64,000 nucleotides of DNA from the NCBI GenBank assembly GCA_037074705.1, contig CM073592.1, positions 84,646,629-84,710,628 on the forward strand, given 5' to 3'. The stretch comes from Zhengitettix transpicula. Taxonomy: Eukaryota > Arthropoda > Insecta > Orthoptera > Tetrigidae. The position numbers were made by a program, and so were the translations under genes. Position 1 is the stretch's first letter. Each line of letters opens with the position of its first letter. The notes under the pieces are model-generated. The model had not been told where the DNA came from. It did not search any database and saw only the letters and a program-made list of their open reading frames with translations. Shown piece by piece: positions 13,885 through 26,100 of this stretch.

Positions 13885-14310
13885 TAGTGTTTATGAGGTT
13901 GAATAAGGAGAATATGGGTGAGAGGAACGAATATTGCAGGAGTATGTATGTATGCCGGTAGGTAGGTGGGGGGCTGGAGTTAGGTCATTCCAGAGTGATC
14001 TAGGGGGGGGGGGGGTTGATGTCAATGAAGAGTTTGCATTTGAGTCTGTGATATTGTGGAGGAGAGGTCTTGTTGATGTATTTGGATTTGGGTGGTTGAT
14101 GGAGCTATTTATTAATGACTTGCTGGATTTATGACTTATGGTAAGAATTTCAAGGTCTTTGTAGATGACCGAGTTGCGAAGATACCAGGAGGAATTTGAA
14201 GTTAATCGGAGAATTTTGTTTTGTTTAGTTTGGATTTTGTTGGAGTGGGAGTAGGCAGGGAATCCCAATATGTCACATGAGTATGACCATATGGGGCGGA
14301 TTATGGATAT
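13885..14310 (-). mobile_element. 3' end of a jockey-type LINE (reverse-transcriptase ORF C-terminus)
   Basis: On the minus strand a frame entering near 14305 reads RPIWSYSCDILGF, then KIQTKQNKILRL, then SSWYLRNSVIYKDL. This matches in order the C-terminal pattern of jockey/CR1-clade ORF2 proteins: a G/R-PIW-type motif, an IQ..QNK.LR stretch, and APWYV.N..IH.DL. The frame continues through a low-complexity, proline- and asparagine-rich tail and stops near 13891. Only the end of the element is present. The 5' part is missing, as is usual for 5'-truncated LINE insertions. A poly-G tract of about 10 bases (near 14005) interrupts the tail region. Confidence 0.65.
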
Positions 14311-16200
14311 TGCACTATTATCTATTGCTCAGACAGCACAACAGTTGAGATATTTATGGATAACATAATTTATATTACATATTCAAAAGTTACATTACAG
14401 TTAAACAATAGTAGGCTAACACTCTTTTTTTATCGCAATTCTGTGAGATGCGTCCCAATTCGTCTCGCCTGAAATAATCACCAGACCCGGGAGCAGATCG
14501 AACCAAAGAACATAAGTGAGACAACTATAACAGAAATCCCCAAACCAACGCACACACAAGACACGTGTTTGTTCGTATTGATACTATTCGAAATATATTA
14601 GGCGGCTGTAGTACTTGTCCTAATCACAGAGTGGGAGACGAATATAAATAGATTCTTATGGTTGCATTCCACTTTATGAACAAATAAAGTACTTCATCTG
14701 CAGTAGCTTATAGTATACAGTGTTGCAGTAGGAAAAGAGCATTCTAGAAGTTTGAGCGCGTTGCTGCACAGTAATATCAGACGGACTGCTGTAACAGATA
14801 CTTCCCTAATCGTTCCTTCTATACAGATTTATCATACCACAAGGAAAAATGAGTACCCATATACTGTTTAGCTAATAACCAGTGCTGTTGTTGCAACTGT
14901 AAATAAATCAATATAAAAAAAAGATTTACCATTGCAGCGTAAATTCTTAAGTTCATTTGAGTTATTGCTTTGGTATCAAGTAGATATTGAACTCAACCCA
15001 TTCATTCAAACATTCTTTTAATGACTTATGGATGCATCTTATCAATACAAACATTCGTAAATTGTTTAATTGAAGTATATTAAAACATCATTTCCTTATA
15101 TTTGGATTTTCAACGCAGAAGTAAGTTGTTTATAGATTATCTCGAAAATATGTTTAGTCTATTCACCATCAAAACTTGGTTACTAATAATAATAAATTTA
15201 CGGAAAACCCGTTTTTCTGTTGCCTCCTACTCTGATTCAAAACAGGAAAACATAATTGTTGTAAAGTAGGTACGCCGTTTCTCGATTATTCTCTGAAAGA
15301 AACACAAAAATCTCGCTTCAAAATTCCTCACAAAAAAATATTTCATGTACTAAAAAATTACTGATCTAGAAGATATTTTGTTATATCACTATAATATAAG
15401 AAACGTAAATATTTTTATTATTACAGAAGAGGTATATATTGTTTTAAAAACAATTTCATTTTCGACGTCACGAACACATCTGTATTTATGTCTCGAGATG
15501 GTTAATCAATATAATGTTGATATTAACTCTTACAGAACTCAACATTAACACGCATTTTGAATTTTTTAAGTAAAATATTTACCGCATTTTTATTTTGTAC
15601 ATTACTCTATGCAACTGATCAGTATTTTACCTACCACTCAACAGGAGCAGGTCAAACACAAATTGTTAATACCTTGTTTAGAATAATGTAACATATAGAG
15701 ATTCAGGGTAATTCTTAAAAACGCTTTTCGTTGAAAGAATCACGAAACTATATAACATAAGTATTAGGAATATCTTTCAGGGACATGTACTGTACATTTA
15801 AATAAACCTTACTTTTGTCTCGTTTTCTGAGAAATAAGCCAGTATTGATAAAATTTTGACACCGTATTTCAATATAAACGGTGAAAGCTGTGATTCATTC
15901 GGAGTTTCTGTAAGCGACCCAAAAGATCTGGTCAACGTCTCATGGAAAATTTATCGCGAAATTAAATCACTCCACTGAAGTTCAAATCAGTAAATTTATT
16001 TCGACGAACGTTAAGATTAGGGAATTTTTCCAACGGTTTGAATTACAGACATAAGAACCGCCGTCTTCTCGAATCTTCGAGTACATCGTTGCGAAGTCCT
16101 CTCCCTCCCACCTCAGAAAACGAATAATGCAAAAGTACGGCCAATTTAGATTTTAAAATCTGTAAGGTTAGATGCATATCATCAAGACAGAATTCTGTTC
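14311..16200. other. AT-rich intergenic DNA, no gene seen
   Basis: No domain, RNA gene or repeat that I can name. Frames are short and unremarkable. Confidence 0.5.
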
Positions 16201-16229
16201 ACTTACTGTACGAAGAAATGAAACGTCAT

Positions 16230-16600
16230 CTTGCTCAGAACCCCCTTCGCTGTCCGCCATCCTGGTTTAAAGCCTTCTTTACACACAGAAAATAATGGAA
16301 CCTCTTTTTTACTAGAAAAAAGTGAAGAGAAAACTCAAATGAAAAATCGCAAGGAGAGCGCGTCTTTTGCTACGGCATTCTCCGAAAGCAGGGCTTCTGA
16401 TTTGAGTTCGAGAGTTTTCGGTTCGATGTCGCGCTGCCGAGTGCCGTCGTTGACAGGTCCACGGCCAGCTCGCGACTGGGACTGGGACTGCGTCTGCGAC
16501 TGCGGCAGCGACAGAGGCTCCGCTCGGCTCCGGCCACTGCAGGCAGGCTGTTTCCTGTAGCGAACCCACCCCCCCGGCCAGCAACCAGTTCATAGCTAGG
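16230..16600. other. GC/CpG-rich island
   Basis: A sharp rise in GC with many CpGs and CTGCG-like steps, especially 16430-16580, in otherwise AT-rich DNA. Overlapping frames open on both strands, as expected when stop codons are depleted by base composition. None looks like a known protein. It may be a promoter or a first noncoding exon of a gene whose coding exons are not evident nearby. The function is unknown. Confidence 0.35.
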
Positions 16601-18870
16601 CTTTGCAAAATATAGACACACAAGCGTGCAGAACATCCACGCTGATATCTACACGTCTATGTCTTGACGGCAGAGACACATATAAGCCCATTACTGCATA
16701 CTTCATTTACGCATATTTTTACTGTTTACTTTATGTACATTTATTGCATATAATTGTAACATTTCTGTGAATTTATGTTTATCAATGTAACTTATAGTAC
16801 GCTCCTTTGTCCACTTGCTCACACTTGCCAAGTACCAGCTTCACAGTTGTGTACAAGCACTCATGTGATTATCTAAGTCTTGAGATTAAATATCGGTGTA
16901 TATTGTCAACCCTCAATCCAAGTCAGTCCGAAACCTCCCAAGTAACATAAAAACGTACACAATTCACAAGAAGTGAACCTCATTAGTGATTGATTATATT
17001 AGGCCAAATCTGGGTTTTATTTTTTAAAAGAACCACACGTAGATACACTAATTCTATTGTTTTATTTAATGTAATTGCAAATTTTCGCAAGTCACATATT
17101 AAGACATTAGAGTACATAAAAAATTATAATTATCAAAAAGTGAACCGAAAACAAATATATTTCGGTCCCCAAAACTTAGTGTATTTCAGTTGGCAGCGGG
17201 AGAATGCTACTCGCCGGGAGATATGATGACGTTGGTCGGCTAATAAATGATATCTGTGAATATATACAAAAATGGTATATTATCTTTTATGTAAAAGAAA
17301 TTATGTTTTTGGGACTTTGGTGGAGAGAATATCTGTGGAATGATGGGTATTGTTAAAGGAGTTGCTTGGAGAAAACTGTTGTAAATAATTGGAATTTATA
17401 AAGTCATTTTAAAGGAACGCTGCATGTTTTAAACAAATTATTTACCATAGAATTTTTTCCCTCGCTCAAAAATATTATTTAAAGTTGATACAGTTCAAAA
17501 GAAAATAACTTTTTCAAAATTTTAGTAATGAAATTAACATACAATAAAAATTTAATATAATGAAAATATGCTTGAATATAAAAAGTATAATAAATTCTAA
17601 CGACAATCGTTAGTCATTTTTAAAATTAGAATTAATTAAAGCTGTCCGCAGAAATTCTGTTAGATGTTCATTGGTCAACTGTGAACGATGTTTCGACTTT
17701 ACGAACTTCATAGTGGAAAACTAAGATTCACAGAAATATTTTGACCCAAAAATCGGAAATAGACGAAAAACAGCATTCTTTAAGTTTAATGTTTTCATTC
17801 AGGCATGAGATCCCAAAATTCAATCACAAATTAAGCTTTGTGCATCATTTTACAATTTAAACCAAATAAATGAAAGTTTGAACATAAATTTTTAATAGAA
17901 AATCTTAATATATAGTGATAGGTTTCAAATTGATTCAACTAAAATTTAATTATTATTAATATAAAAAATTTATTAGCACAAAGAAATGAATTTTACATAA
18001 GTGTTCATAAAGATTTTACCACGGCTATTTATTTGAATGAGATTCTTTATACAGAGATTCTTATTGTTATCTGATAGCGCATTATCGGGTCTCTTGAACA
18101 GTGTAGTCCTATAAAATTAGCATAACTTAACAGGAAAAGCTATTCAGATCAAATTACAAATGTTATACATAAATATTTCCCCAAACTACAAACAATAAAT
18201 GGCATGAAATAGGAATTTGACGGTACGAATAATTTTTCAACGTTTACAAGATATGTATCGGATTAAAAAATGAAGCATTTACATATCAGTTTTTATTGTC
18301 CTTCGAGTACACTTTTACAGAATATATTAAACAAAAAATTTTAACAAATGAACTCTTAATTTAGAAAATCAGGCCATTTAATTGCAAAACACTCTTTCAC
18401 AATGCATTATTTTATCCATTAGGAACACCAGACTATGGAGCAACGATCGTTGCCTCAAGATAGTTCAGCGACAATATTCACAACGCAAATTATTTTTAAT
18501 ATAAGAACCATTATTATACAGTATAATAGTGATCAAAGCGTACATAAATCACCGGTAGTTCATATCTAATCACCAGATAGTACCAAATATATTATACTAT
18601 ATATACTAATCTCTAGGTCAGCACGTGATTTAATCGGTATAAACAGGACAAATTTTTTTACATTAACCTCTGCAAACCGCCGGAATGTTAATTTCACCAT
18701 AACTGGTACAATGACTCACTGATCCTTAAACGAGTCATGAAATATAATCTACTGTACTGATATGTTACATAAGCTCTCTACCTTTTAAAAAGACTAAAAA
18801 ACGGTATCTTAAGAGAGCCGAAAATATTCGGGGTGCCATGAGAGACAAAATAGTGCTTTAGAAGAGTCAT
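16601..18870. other. AT-rich intergenic DNA, no gene seen
   Basis: No recognisable coding or RNA feature. AT content is particularly high from about 17400 to 18400. Confidence 0.5.
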
Positions 18871-18879
18871 AACTCCCGG

Positions 18880-19540
18880 AACCATCTACCCCCGCTCTCA
18901 CTAGCCCAAGGCGTATTTTACCCATCCAGTGTTTGCTTCTCGATCGTAAGCAACATATATATATATATAAAGTTTGCTAGTAATTGATTCATGCGTTTAA
19001 GATTATACGCGGAATATTTTTCACTCTCGTCCACACCAGCACCTAGGGGCTGTACTATCACTTATGTCGACTGTATGAATTAAACTCGGTGACTTTCATA
19101 ACCCAAAATTTTTCACTAATCTCAGTTGTTTTCGTAATGGCCTTTGACCCCTTGACACCCATAACAATACACCGAGGGACTGAACTACACCTTTATACCC
19201 GAATTGTGAATGTATTCATTAGTCACCTCCTTCCATAACTTCGGAATAGACGCCATTTTTATATAAATTCCTTCCGCTCCCACCGCTTTTCATCAACGGT
19301 TAAAATTAAGTATTGATCCCGAAAACTTTTCAATTTGAGGTTAATAATTTTGGATTTAGAATTGACTCAATTTCCACCCCCACCCATGCAGTTTCAAGGG
19401 GTGTTATACCCAAATACTTTCTGTTTCTGGATCGTAAGTAACATGTCAACAATATTTGGTTCCACGTGCTTTAGATTGTACGCGAAATTTTGCTCTACAC
19501 CACACATTGTAGGTCATATAGTTGTAATAGTACGCTGTTA
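18880..19540. repeat. Two degenerate tandem copies of a dispersed repeat
   Basis: Blocks around 18911-19037 recur around 19401-19505, about 480 bp apart: ATCGTAAGCAACAT against ATCGTAAGTAACATG, then TTTAAGATTATACGCG against TTTAGATTGTACGCG, then TCTCGTCCACACC against CTCTACACCACAC. The arrangement suggests a duplicated or twice-inserted unclassified repeat. There is a short TA run at 18955-18970. Confidence 0.45.
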
Positions 19541-19773
19541 GATGACATTTTAGGAAAATGGTGGCGATGCTTAGACCACGACAACAAAGAAATGTTTTCT
19601 CGGTTCATTTAGTCGTACAACTTCGTAGATTGCCGCTCCTGGTCGCCATAAGACTCGAGGCGACCAGACGGTGAGCAGACGACAACTAGTCATTCATCGT
19701 AAATTCTGTCTGCTCTACAGCTCTTTACACAATCAAAGCACAAATGCGCATGCTCTTTAAAACTATTTCTATT

Positions 19774-19980
19774 CTAGATGATAAACGCTGACGCCACACT
19801 ATCAGTAATAAATAATCCAAGTCCTGCTACTTTTCTTATCCGAGCAATACCATCGACACAATATTCCATGGTAAATTTTCTACCAGAACCGACACCTTTT
19901 CTATTATCATGATTTGCAGCAAAAAGGCGATGTGCCACCCTTTTATACTGCTGGAATAGCGATATTAAAACTGTAATCAT
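19774..19980 (-). other. Unassigned open frame of 68 codons
   Basis: A minus-strand ATG-initiated frame with a moderately complex composition, including LISLFQQYKRVAHRLF and GVGSGRKFTMEYC. I do not recognise it. There are no clear flanking exons, so it may be a chance frame, a lone exon or a transposon piece. Confidence 0.2.
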
Positions 19981-21189
19981 TTTCTTTGAAAGGGAACTAC
20001 GTAGAAAGATAATAAAAATATATTAGTGAGAAACCTTGCTAGCTCAGTGCTACAAATTTCGAATGTAGGACCTACCCTGTTCAAGCTTTAATATAAAACG
20101 TTAACACGCATCTTATGGACTGATAAATTTGCTGCCATAGTGAGAATTATTTTCAAATTTTAATTGTATACGAGCACGGCGTGTAATAATTCGCTTTCTC
20201 CATTGTAAAGGCCAAATTACTTCAAGCACTAGACAACGAGAAAGTTTCAGTTTTTAGCAAGTTTTTAGGACACATAACATTCAGATCCTCGACACAACCG
20301 CCCTTAAGCTATATAAATAAAATAAAACTTTGGTCTGTACATTGCTGATAATTAGCTGCTTTATTATCAGCACATCTCGCCGGTCCTGCTTCACAACCGC
20401 CGTTGCCTCGATTATTGGAGGTGAGAGGAGCTGGACGCTTTATATAATGTTTTCTTCCTGCATAAATTGATGGAATTCTGACAGCTGTCTTAAGAGACCG
20501 TTGCCAATCCGATTACAGAATGTTAGTGTCCTTTATGTAAAAGCCGTGTTATTGCGGCAACCTGGAAGGTTTTCCTAATTGAAACTTTATCAGTCAATCT
20601 GGAGCAAACTTTACCGATTTTGATCGAATGTATGTCGTACAGAGAAATGAATTCTTAGGATGTGTATATTAAAAAAATAATTGAGTAGTTCAATAACTTT
20701 GTGTATATAATTGACCTTGATATAGTCTTGGAAAGGTGGCTTGGGCCAAGCTGCACCTGCTGGCACCTATCCTTGACTGTCACTGATTTGCCCTGTGCTC
20801 TGAAAATAGTCTGGCCAGACTAGCCAGTCCGCAGTGTGCCAACAATTACCGCCCTCTTCGTCTTCAATTCATGTTATACATATAACAAACTGTATTACGC
20901 ATAAAAAGTCATATTACGTTAGTATTTTAATCAAACCTATGGTTGCACATTTTTATATGCCCTGGGTGGCAGCAACAAACAAAACTGACCGCCATTTTTT
21001 AGGCGGTCCACTTCACCTAAAACCCGATTTGTGTTATGCTGCTGATGGTGGAAGTTTTTAAGTTTTTTTGTTAAAATAAATTGTTTGTTAATATAAATCA
21101 CGCCAAGCGTGTGTTCAGCCTACAATTGTAATAATCGTAGTTTGAAAACACATGAAGTATCGTATTTTAAGTAAGTATCAGCATAAAAA

Positions 21190-21290
21190 TAATAAGAAGA
21201 AAGACAGCCAAATACAGACAAAATAAGTGATAATATAAATACCAGACAACGTTTCTTCAGGTGCTAAGAAGAGCCTAGAGCGACACAACT
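21190..21290. repeat. Dispersed repeat related to the 28776 hairpin
   Basis: The segment carries AGTGATAATATAAATACC followed by a GACAACGTTTCTTCAGG-like stretch. This is the same order as in the arms of the 28776-28976 hairpin. On the minus strand it reads CTGAAGAAACGTTGTC, so the stem between the two core parts seems to be missing here. Confidence 0.5.
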
Positions 21291-21319
21291 ACACTCGTCA
21301 TTCGACAAAAAAAAAGCTT

Positions 21320-22464
21320 TGGAGGTGCTTGTAACTTGTTGCAAATAGAATGACGAGGCTACACATTCAGTATGAGGTAAAGAAAATGAAGGTAGCATTG
21401 GCACTAAGCAATTCTGTAGCAGATGCCATGATTTTTTGTAGAGACTTGGGTTTGTCTGAATTTGTAAATTGTGAGGGCACGGTGAAGTTCATAAAAATGG
21501 AAGATAAAGCATTTGATTTGTTGAATTCGTGCAATGTTATGAACAAGGGTACAAAAACTCCTGTGTTTAGAGGTAATACAGTGACAATATGCAACACAAT
21601 AGAAAGATCTGTACAGTATTTTATGAAATTAAAGGTGTACGATGGGAGTTTATTAATTTGTCAGGGAGGAAGTTGGGTGTGTGCGGGATTGTTTTAGATC
21701 TTCTCAGTTCGATGCAACTGACAGAGAAGTGTGTGTGGAACGATTCTCCAGTTTTCAAATTTATATTAAGTAGGAGAATGAGCCAGGACCATGTAGAACT
21801 CTTCTTTTCTTGCATACGAAGATGTGGGAGAAATCGAAATAATCCAAATGCATTACGCAGATAGAACCATCCAAAAGTGTCAATAGTACGGGAGGAATTT
21901 TGGAGACATTGGTTGTACCATTTTAAAAAAATAATTTTAAATCTTGTACAGATCACAATTTTGATCATGATTACGTCCCTGAATGTGGGAGATTAACATT
22001 AGATTCAGAAAATGTGGTAGAATATATTTCAAGAAGTGTTGTAAGGATGGTGGTAAAGTGTTTAGAGGTTCTCCTTGCTCCTCGCTCCGAAAGAAAAAAC
22101 GGGATTGATGAAAATAAAGGACTTTAAAGACAAGTTAATCAACCCGTCTAAAGACGTTGTGAAATTATTTACACTTGCTGAAAAAGTATTGAAGAAATAG
22201 GAAAGAAGAATTTGCTATTAAAATTGTGTGTGTAGGTATTCCGAATGTTGGGACGTAAACAAATTTTATTAATGAATTCGATTTTTTTAATAGATTCGGC
22301 CAAATTTGGTGAGGAAACTCACTACTCCATTTTTAATAAAGGTTTTACTAAAACATTACTTCAATTGCAGAATTCGTCATATGTGTAAAGAAAAAGCAAT
22401 GGATGAAAGAGGACGCAATATTAGACAATTGTATACAAAACTGATATTATTTAAAGGCCAATAA
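21320..22464 (+). pseudogene. Decayed P-element/THAP9-type transposase (C-terminal half)
   Basis: Consecutive plus-strand blocks follow the order of the P-element superfamily catalytic and C-terminal regions: KKMKVALALSNSVADAM, then LSEFVNCEGTVKFI and DLLNSCN (21350-21664). A shift to another frame gives MSQDHVELFFSCIRR with NRNNPNALR (21776-21861), the family's S-Q-D-H-x-E-x-F-F and NNP signature. Further shifts give LTLDSENVVEYIS (about 21992-22031), a KDFKDK/PSKDVVKL-like stretch, and a final RQLYTKLILFKGQ block before the stop at 22462-22464. At least three frame changes and internal stops show it is dead. The N-terminal THAP zinc finger is not visible. No terminal inverted repeats were identified, so the edges are approximate. 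Confidence 0.75.
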
Positions 22465-22595
22465 ATTTTTCTATGCCTTAAATGTGTTATATTTACTTAA
22501 ACCTTAAAATATATTGTCCGTAGAGATTTAGTTTTAGGTCATTTGTGATACAGAGTTGAAGGCTAGCAGACGACGAGGAACGCCCACATGACAGT

Positions 22596-22642
22596 AAAAA
22601 ACATGGCGGCTGAGTTTTCAATTTTCTTCAAATATGGCGGTG
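22596..22642 (+). promoter_or_regulatory. Paired ATGGCGG motifs, possible YY1-type sites upstream of the IRAK4-like gene
   Basis: AACATGGCGGC (22601-22611) and AATATGGCGGT (22631-22641) are two near-identical copies 31 bp apart and about 0.5 kb upstream of the kinase start codon. The pattern matches the known YY1 core (AANATGGCGGC) found in proximal promoters. The ATG at 22603 opens only a short frame. Assignment as the gene's promoter is inference. Confidence 0.35.
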
Positions 22643-23142
22643 ACTTGTCCAGTCGATGTTGTTTATATATGTCTTTGGAGTAAAACGTTTCCTATTCTGT
22701 CCTTTTAACTTGTTAGCAGATATATATGTTGACTTTTGAGTTTGTCGCTTGTGCCGTGTCTTACAGGTTTGAATCACATGACGAAAACAATAAGGATTGC
22801 AAAAACGATGTTTGATATTTATTTGATCCCTTTATAGTCTGTTTATTTGCTTTTATATCTAATTAGTCTTGATATAAGTTTTATTTAGCTTCACGTATAA
22901 CCTCTCAAAGTGATCACCTTTGGGATAATCAGCTGGAAGAAAAGTTTACCTTCTATTTTTCCTGCCATCTTTGGATCCACCTGTTGCGTATTGTTGAGTT
23001 TTGTATTTTTTTAAGAAAACGAACGACATAATAAATATTATGAGGAAGATTTTGAAAGCTTGGTTAGAGTTGCTATAATATTTTCTGTAAAACTGCGCTG
23101 CTCAATTTGGAAAATATTCTTGAAATAATATTTATATTTTCA

Positions 23143-26100
23143 ATGCAGAGCGCGACAGATTCAAGGTAAAATTATATTTGTTCACAAAACTTTATGTAGT
23201 ATTCTTAATGATGTATAGCATATATTCCAAGAAATTTTGGCAATTAAATTCGATGGAAAAATTATGTGTTTAGTATTTTTGTCAATGGACAATACCTAAT
23301 TTTCTATAAAATCAAGCATTAAATTCGATGGAAAAATTATGTGTTTAGTATTTTTGTCAATGGACAATACCTAATTTTCTATAAAATCAAGCATGACAGA
23401 TATTTAAAAAAATACATTGATACAAAATTACTTGTTGCAATTACTTGTAATTAATAACGGTACAGGTATTTAACTGCATTATCAAGAGAGTTAGAAATAC
23501 GGAAATTACCACCTCAGGCATTATTTGGATTGGTTCAAATATTAGAAAGTGGTGATGGTTGGAAGCATCTAATGGCTATTGTTCCAAAGACAGAATGTGT
23601 AATTTCTGACATGAAGTACTCTATGGAACATTTTAAGTAAGTACAATTTTTAATACCTTTCCACATATTATTGTAACTTGTTATTAAACTAACATGGGTT
23701 ACATATAAGTTGTATACTTACCATAGTTTTTAAAGTTTAAGGAATGAATCATGTATGTAAGGTTTTAGGTGACACTATATGTGTCATATTACATCAAAAC
23801 TGAATTCCAAAATATTTATTGCAGGCTTATAGAGCAAGCTGCTATCTTACAAAAGAGACCATCAGCAGAGATATTTTTGGAAGAATGGGGTACAAGTGGG
23901 CAAAAAAGGCCAACATTGGGATTACTCCTAGAATTACTTGTTAAATCAGAACTTTTCAGATGTGCTGAATATGTAGCAGTGGATTTACTCAAAGGTTTTA
24001 ATATATTTGTTTTTAATTTAGTTTTAAAAGACTGTATTTGATAACACTTATTTAAAAGTGTTAAACACTTATTTTTTCAAAATACTATGTGTGTTCTAGT
24101 TTCATATTTTTTTCTTTGAAGGTCAAACAGGTGCTCACATTTAAATTAACATTGATTATCCTTAAATATACCAATTGTATGTAGGATCCAAGCTTTTGAA
24201 CAATAACTACTTTTTTGAATATTTGTCTTTTTTGTTCCTCATTAATACTAGATTATTTCTAAAACTGCAATGTATATCTTCTTTAGGTTTATAATATTAT
24301 TTTCTTTTAATTTTAAAATTGAAATTTCAATCAGCACTGAATTTTTGCATTAGATTTTCATTTTTTATCCTGTGTTTCAGAACCATAAACAATAAGTGTT
24401 ATACAGTCTCAATTAATTTTTATTTTAAAAGTTCTGTCATTATTATTATTAGATTTTATGGCATAAAAATTATGCTTCAATATTGATACACTTTACATTT
24501 TTTTGTAAGAATTTTGCATATGTCATTCTTTAATACAAATTGTACTACTTCACGGGAAACTTTTTTTTATATAGATACTTTACCAGAACGACCTATCACT
24601 GGACCAGCAGCTGTGATTAATTTTTCACATGAATCTTTCATGAGACCACCTCAAGCTATACAGAAAAATGAACAATCAAATATTGAATCAGTACTTTCAG
24701 ATTCTCGTTTAATGGGAACTGATAAGTCAGTGAACCACAGAAATGAGGGAAATTCATCTTGTACGACAAATTCTGAAAACTATGACGAAGTTAATTCGTT
24801 ATGTACAAATTCAGAATTTGACTCTTCATTACACTTGGAAGATTCTTCTGATAGGCATGTACTTAGTATTTACTTGAACATGTAAAGTATTATTGGCTAA
24901 AATTCCCAAACTGTTTTACGAATAAACTTTGAAGGCAAATTTTACTGAACAAATGAATGTAACAAAAATGTAAACATTTTTGTAGATTCAGACTGTCACT
25001 TAACCAACCTTGTGCATGCCCAATTTACCTATGTTAATAACACTTCATTCTCAGTTTGGCTCATGGTAGTGGTTAATATAATATATTATTTTCCAAATCT
25101 CTGCATCGGTAATTGTACAATATTTACTAGAAGATTTTCAAACATGTTAAATGATTAGTTTATTATATTTTGATTTCCACTACAAGTTTTCATTAATCTA
25201 TTTTCACTTCTGATGTTTCATTATATTTTGAACTATTGTACTTCACGTTTGTCTTTCAAAAGAATGTTGTATTTTATTTGCTTTGTCTAGAATTTCTTAG
25301 CAAATTTCATGGATTCTTTCAAATATCTACTGTTATTGAATAGAATTAACCTTTTCATACATCTAGAGGTTCCAATCTTCAACAAAACAATATTTATTTT
25401 TTTATTCAGTATACACAATCAAAATGAAAGCTGCAGGCTTTGGAAATTGGACAGAAGGTCTTAAGAGGGTATATATAATTTTAAATATCTGGGAAGCATA
25501 ATAGATAACAAGGGTAGCATGGATACGACAGTAAAGGATAGGATTCAAGTAGGAAATAAAGCATATTTTGCAAACCTGAAATTAATAAGAAGTAAATTCG
25601 TTAACAGAAAATCTAAAATACTGATATACAAAGCATTAGTAAGGCCTGTAAAATTTAAGAAAACTTGAACATTAAGTATTGAGAAGAATCTATGTGCCTG
25701 TAATGGAACATCGAGTGTGGAGATTAAGATATAATCATGAAATTAATGAAATAATTAAGGGACAAGATGTGGTGAAATTTATAAAATCCCAAAGGCTGCA
25801 GTGGTTGGGTCATGTAGAAAGAAGGCAAGACAGAATACCTAAAAAAAAATGCTCAAAGCTAGACTCTTCTTGAAGAGGAAAAGAGGAAGACCGAGGTGGA
25901 TGGACTGTGTAATGGAGGATTTGAGAGTTATGAAGGAGAAAGGCTAGGGGGAGAGGATCAAGAATTGAGAATCATAAAGGAGGCCAAGGCTCACCCAGGG
26001 CTGTAGTGCTATATAGATAGATAGATTTCCTTTGGTATTTTAAGTGTTTATTTATCTACTGAGCCAAAACATATTGTCATGTCTATTTCTCTTTTACTTA

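Noticed and set aside
16231..16636. Three overlapping frames of 88-109 codons
   Set aside because: They overlap on both strands in a GC-rich block and show no domain. Base composition explains them.
20037..20100. tRNA-like stretch with CTAGCTCAGTGCTA and CTGTTCAAGC
   Set aside because: The A-box-like and B-box-like parts are suggestive, but I could not fold an acceptor stem or anticodon arm. At most it is a degraded SINE.
22603..22683. ATG in the GGCGGC context as a possible kinase start
   Set aside because: It opens a short frame that ends at a stop and does not lead into the death domain. The ATG at 23143 joins exon 2 in phase.
24852..24881. Alternative exon 4 donor (CAT|GTACTT at 24859)
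   Set aside because: It leaves phase 0 and would shift exon 5 out of the kinase frame. The GTAAAG donor at 24882 gives the right phase.
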